From Hippasteria phrygiana (lineage: Eukaryota; Echinodermata; Asteroidea; Valvatida; Goniasteridae), in NCBI GenBank assembly GCA_037893225.1, contig JAZGUH010000199.1, forward strand, positions 2,046,001-2,110,000: a stretch of DNA of 64,000 nucleotides, written 5' to 3'. Below the pieces are notes generated by a model. It was not told the origin of the DNA. It made no database searches and saw only the letters and a list, made by a program, of their open reading frames with translations. Below, piece after piece: positions 63,087 to 64,000 of this stretch (its first letter is position 1; every line of letters begins with the position of its first letter). The position numbers were made by a program, and so were the translations under genes.

Positions 63087-64000
63087 GTGAGAGAACATTC
63101 CGAAACTTCAAATACTCCTGTTCACAATTTTTTTCCCCCATCATTGGCAATAGAATGACGCTATAGAAGCTATAGATAAAGGGTGCATTATATACTCACA
63201 TGGTTGCAGTAAACCGATTTGGTCAAGCTGCCGTTGTGGCTATAGAGCGCAAGGCTTTGGGTCGGATCACGAGGAGCCACCTAGGTGAAAATTCCAGTTG
63301 AAACCAGTTTTAACTGGTCCCAACTGGTCCAGTTGAACTGGGAATTGGTGACTGGTTTTGAACTGGTTTAACTGGTAGATCCCCCCCCCCCCAAAAAAAA
63401 ACCATTCTTTTGCCCTTGAGGGCACCCTCTATTTTGGGAGATTTTCACCAACTTATGTTTTATTATACACCGTGCAGTCAGGACTTGGTTGTTCCATTTT
63501 GTTATCCAACACCATCCACTTTCTACTGACGGTGACAAAAATGTCACACCAAGGATTGTTTAGCCTAACCCTCACCTATTACTACAAACTAATACTTGTA
63601 GCTGTAGTATGCATTACTTGCATTACTCTTATTACACTGGCATACATGTATGAGAAAGCGTGTAGTATTTTGTAGTATAGTGTGTCTTATCCCAAATGAA
63701 TGCTAAGGACGAACAAGACGGTTGATTACTTTTTGCATTTGTAGAACACCGTAGTCCAATGTTTACTTTGACTCATGTACAATGTGCAGTGGTGTGTGAT
63801 GGGTTCGAACTCTTCCAGGGGGTCATGGGGCTTGTGTTCGTGGGCAAGACACTTTACTGCAATTGCTTCTTTCTGCTATACGGTCCCAGACAGTTGGCTC
63901 AGTTGAAGCTCAAGTGGCACACCACCAAAGTTTATAAGCAACGTTGACTGTAGACAGTACTTGGATGGGAAACCACATCATGTATTGCTTGCACATCATC
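63087..64000. other. Start of the next intron
   Basis: 63087-63160 resembles the intron after CCP2 (about 41352-41460). About 63400-63540 resembles the intron after SP-2 exon 4 (about 46330-46445). AACTGGT-type short repeats lie at 63295-63380 and a poly-C tract at 63380-63391. No exon is seen before the window ends. Confidence 0.5.

Overview
This is metazoan nuclear DNA, most likely from an invertebrate deuterostome (echinoderm, hemichordate or cephalochordate; I cannot choose between them from sequence alone). The evidence is intron-rich genes with GT/AG junctions and symmetric phase-1 exons, complement-like modules (vWA, sushi/CCP, S1 protease, F-type lectin), tRNA-derived SINEs, many short inverted-repeat elements, and an intact Polinton/Maverick. 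Exon joins were inferred by eye from reading frame, splice sites and domain homology. No transcript data were available.

Host genes, all on + strand. Gene A (710-4156) is the 3' part of a complement factor B/C2-like gene: the end of a vWA domain, then a complete trypsin-type S1 domain with an intact His/Asp/Ser triad and a stop codon. Gene B (about 13010 to beyond the window) is a large mosaic. It runs signal peptide, 8-Cys module, CCP, serine-protease domain 1, CCP, serine-protease domain 2, six CCPs, a three-exon F-type-lectin-like domain, then four more CCPs. Both protease domains are close relatives of gene A, but the catalytic His has become Asn in SP-1 and Gln in SP-2. In both, the place where gene A has its stop codon is a splice donor. 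Gene B therefore looks like a tandemly duplicated, fused, catalytically dead protease-homologue protein. A broken inverted copy of the same protease region lies at about 19.0-20.24 kb.

Polinton. The intron between the His and Asp exons of SP-1 holds a complete Polinton/Maverick (21740-37889, 16,150 bp) with near-identical 228-bp terminal inverted repeats and a 5-bp target duplication (CTTTG). It encodes protein-primed DNA polymerase B, a retrovirus-type integrase, a double-jelly-roll major capsid protein, a packaging ATPase, three tandem paralogues of unknown function, and a set of membrane or coiled-coil proteins that I recognise as recurrent in animal Polintons but that lack known roles. 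All reading frames are open. I found no adenain/Ulp1-type protease. It also carries an 11-bp-periodic repeat array and a perfect hairpin next to the right terminus.

Intergenic and intronic DNA (4.2-13 kb and the large introns of gene B) is dominated by MITE/foldback elements, several with TTAA or TA target sites. It also holds SINEs, a LINE reverse-transcriptase relic, poly-C/poly-G tracts and minisatellites, notably a 2-kb 40/43-bp array at 53.08-55.02 kb.
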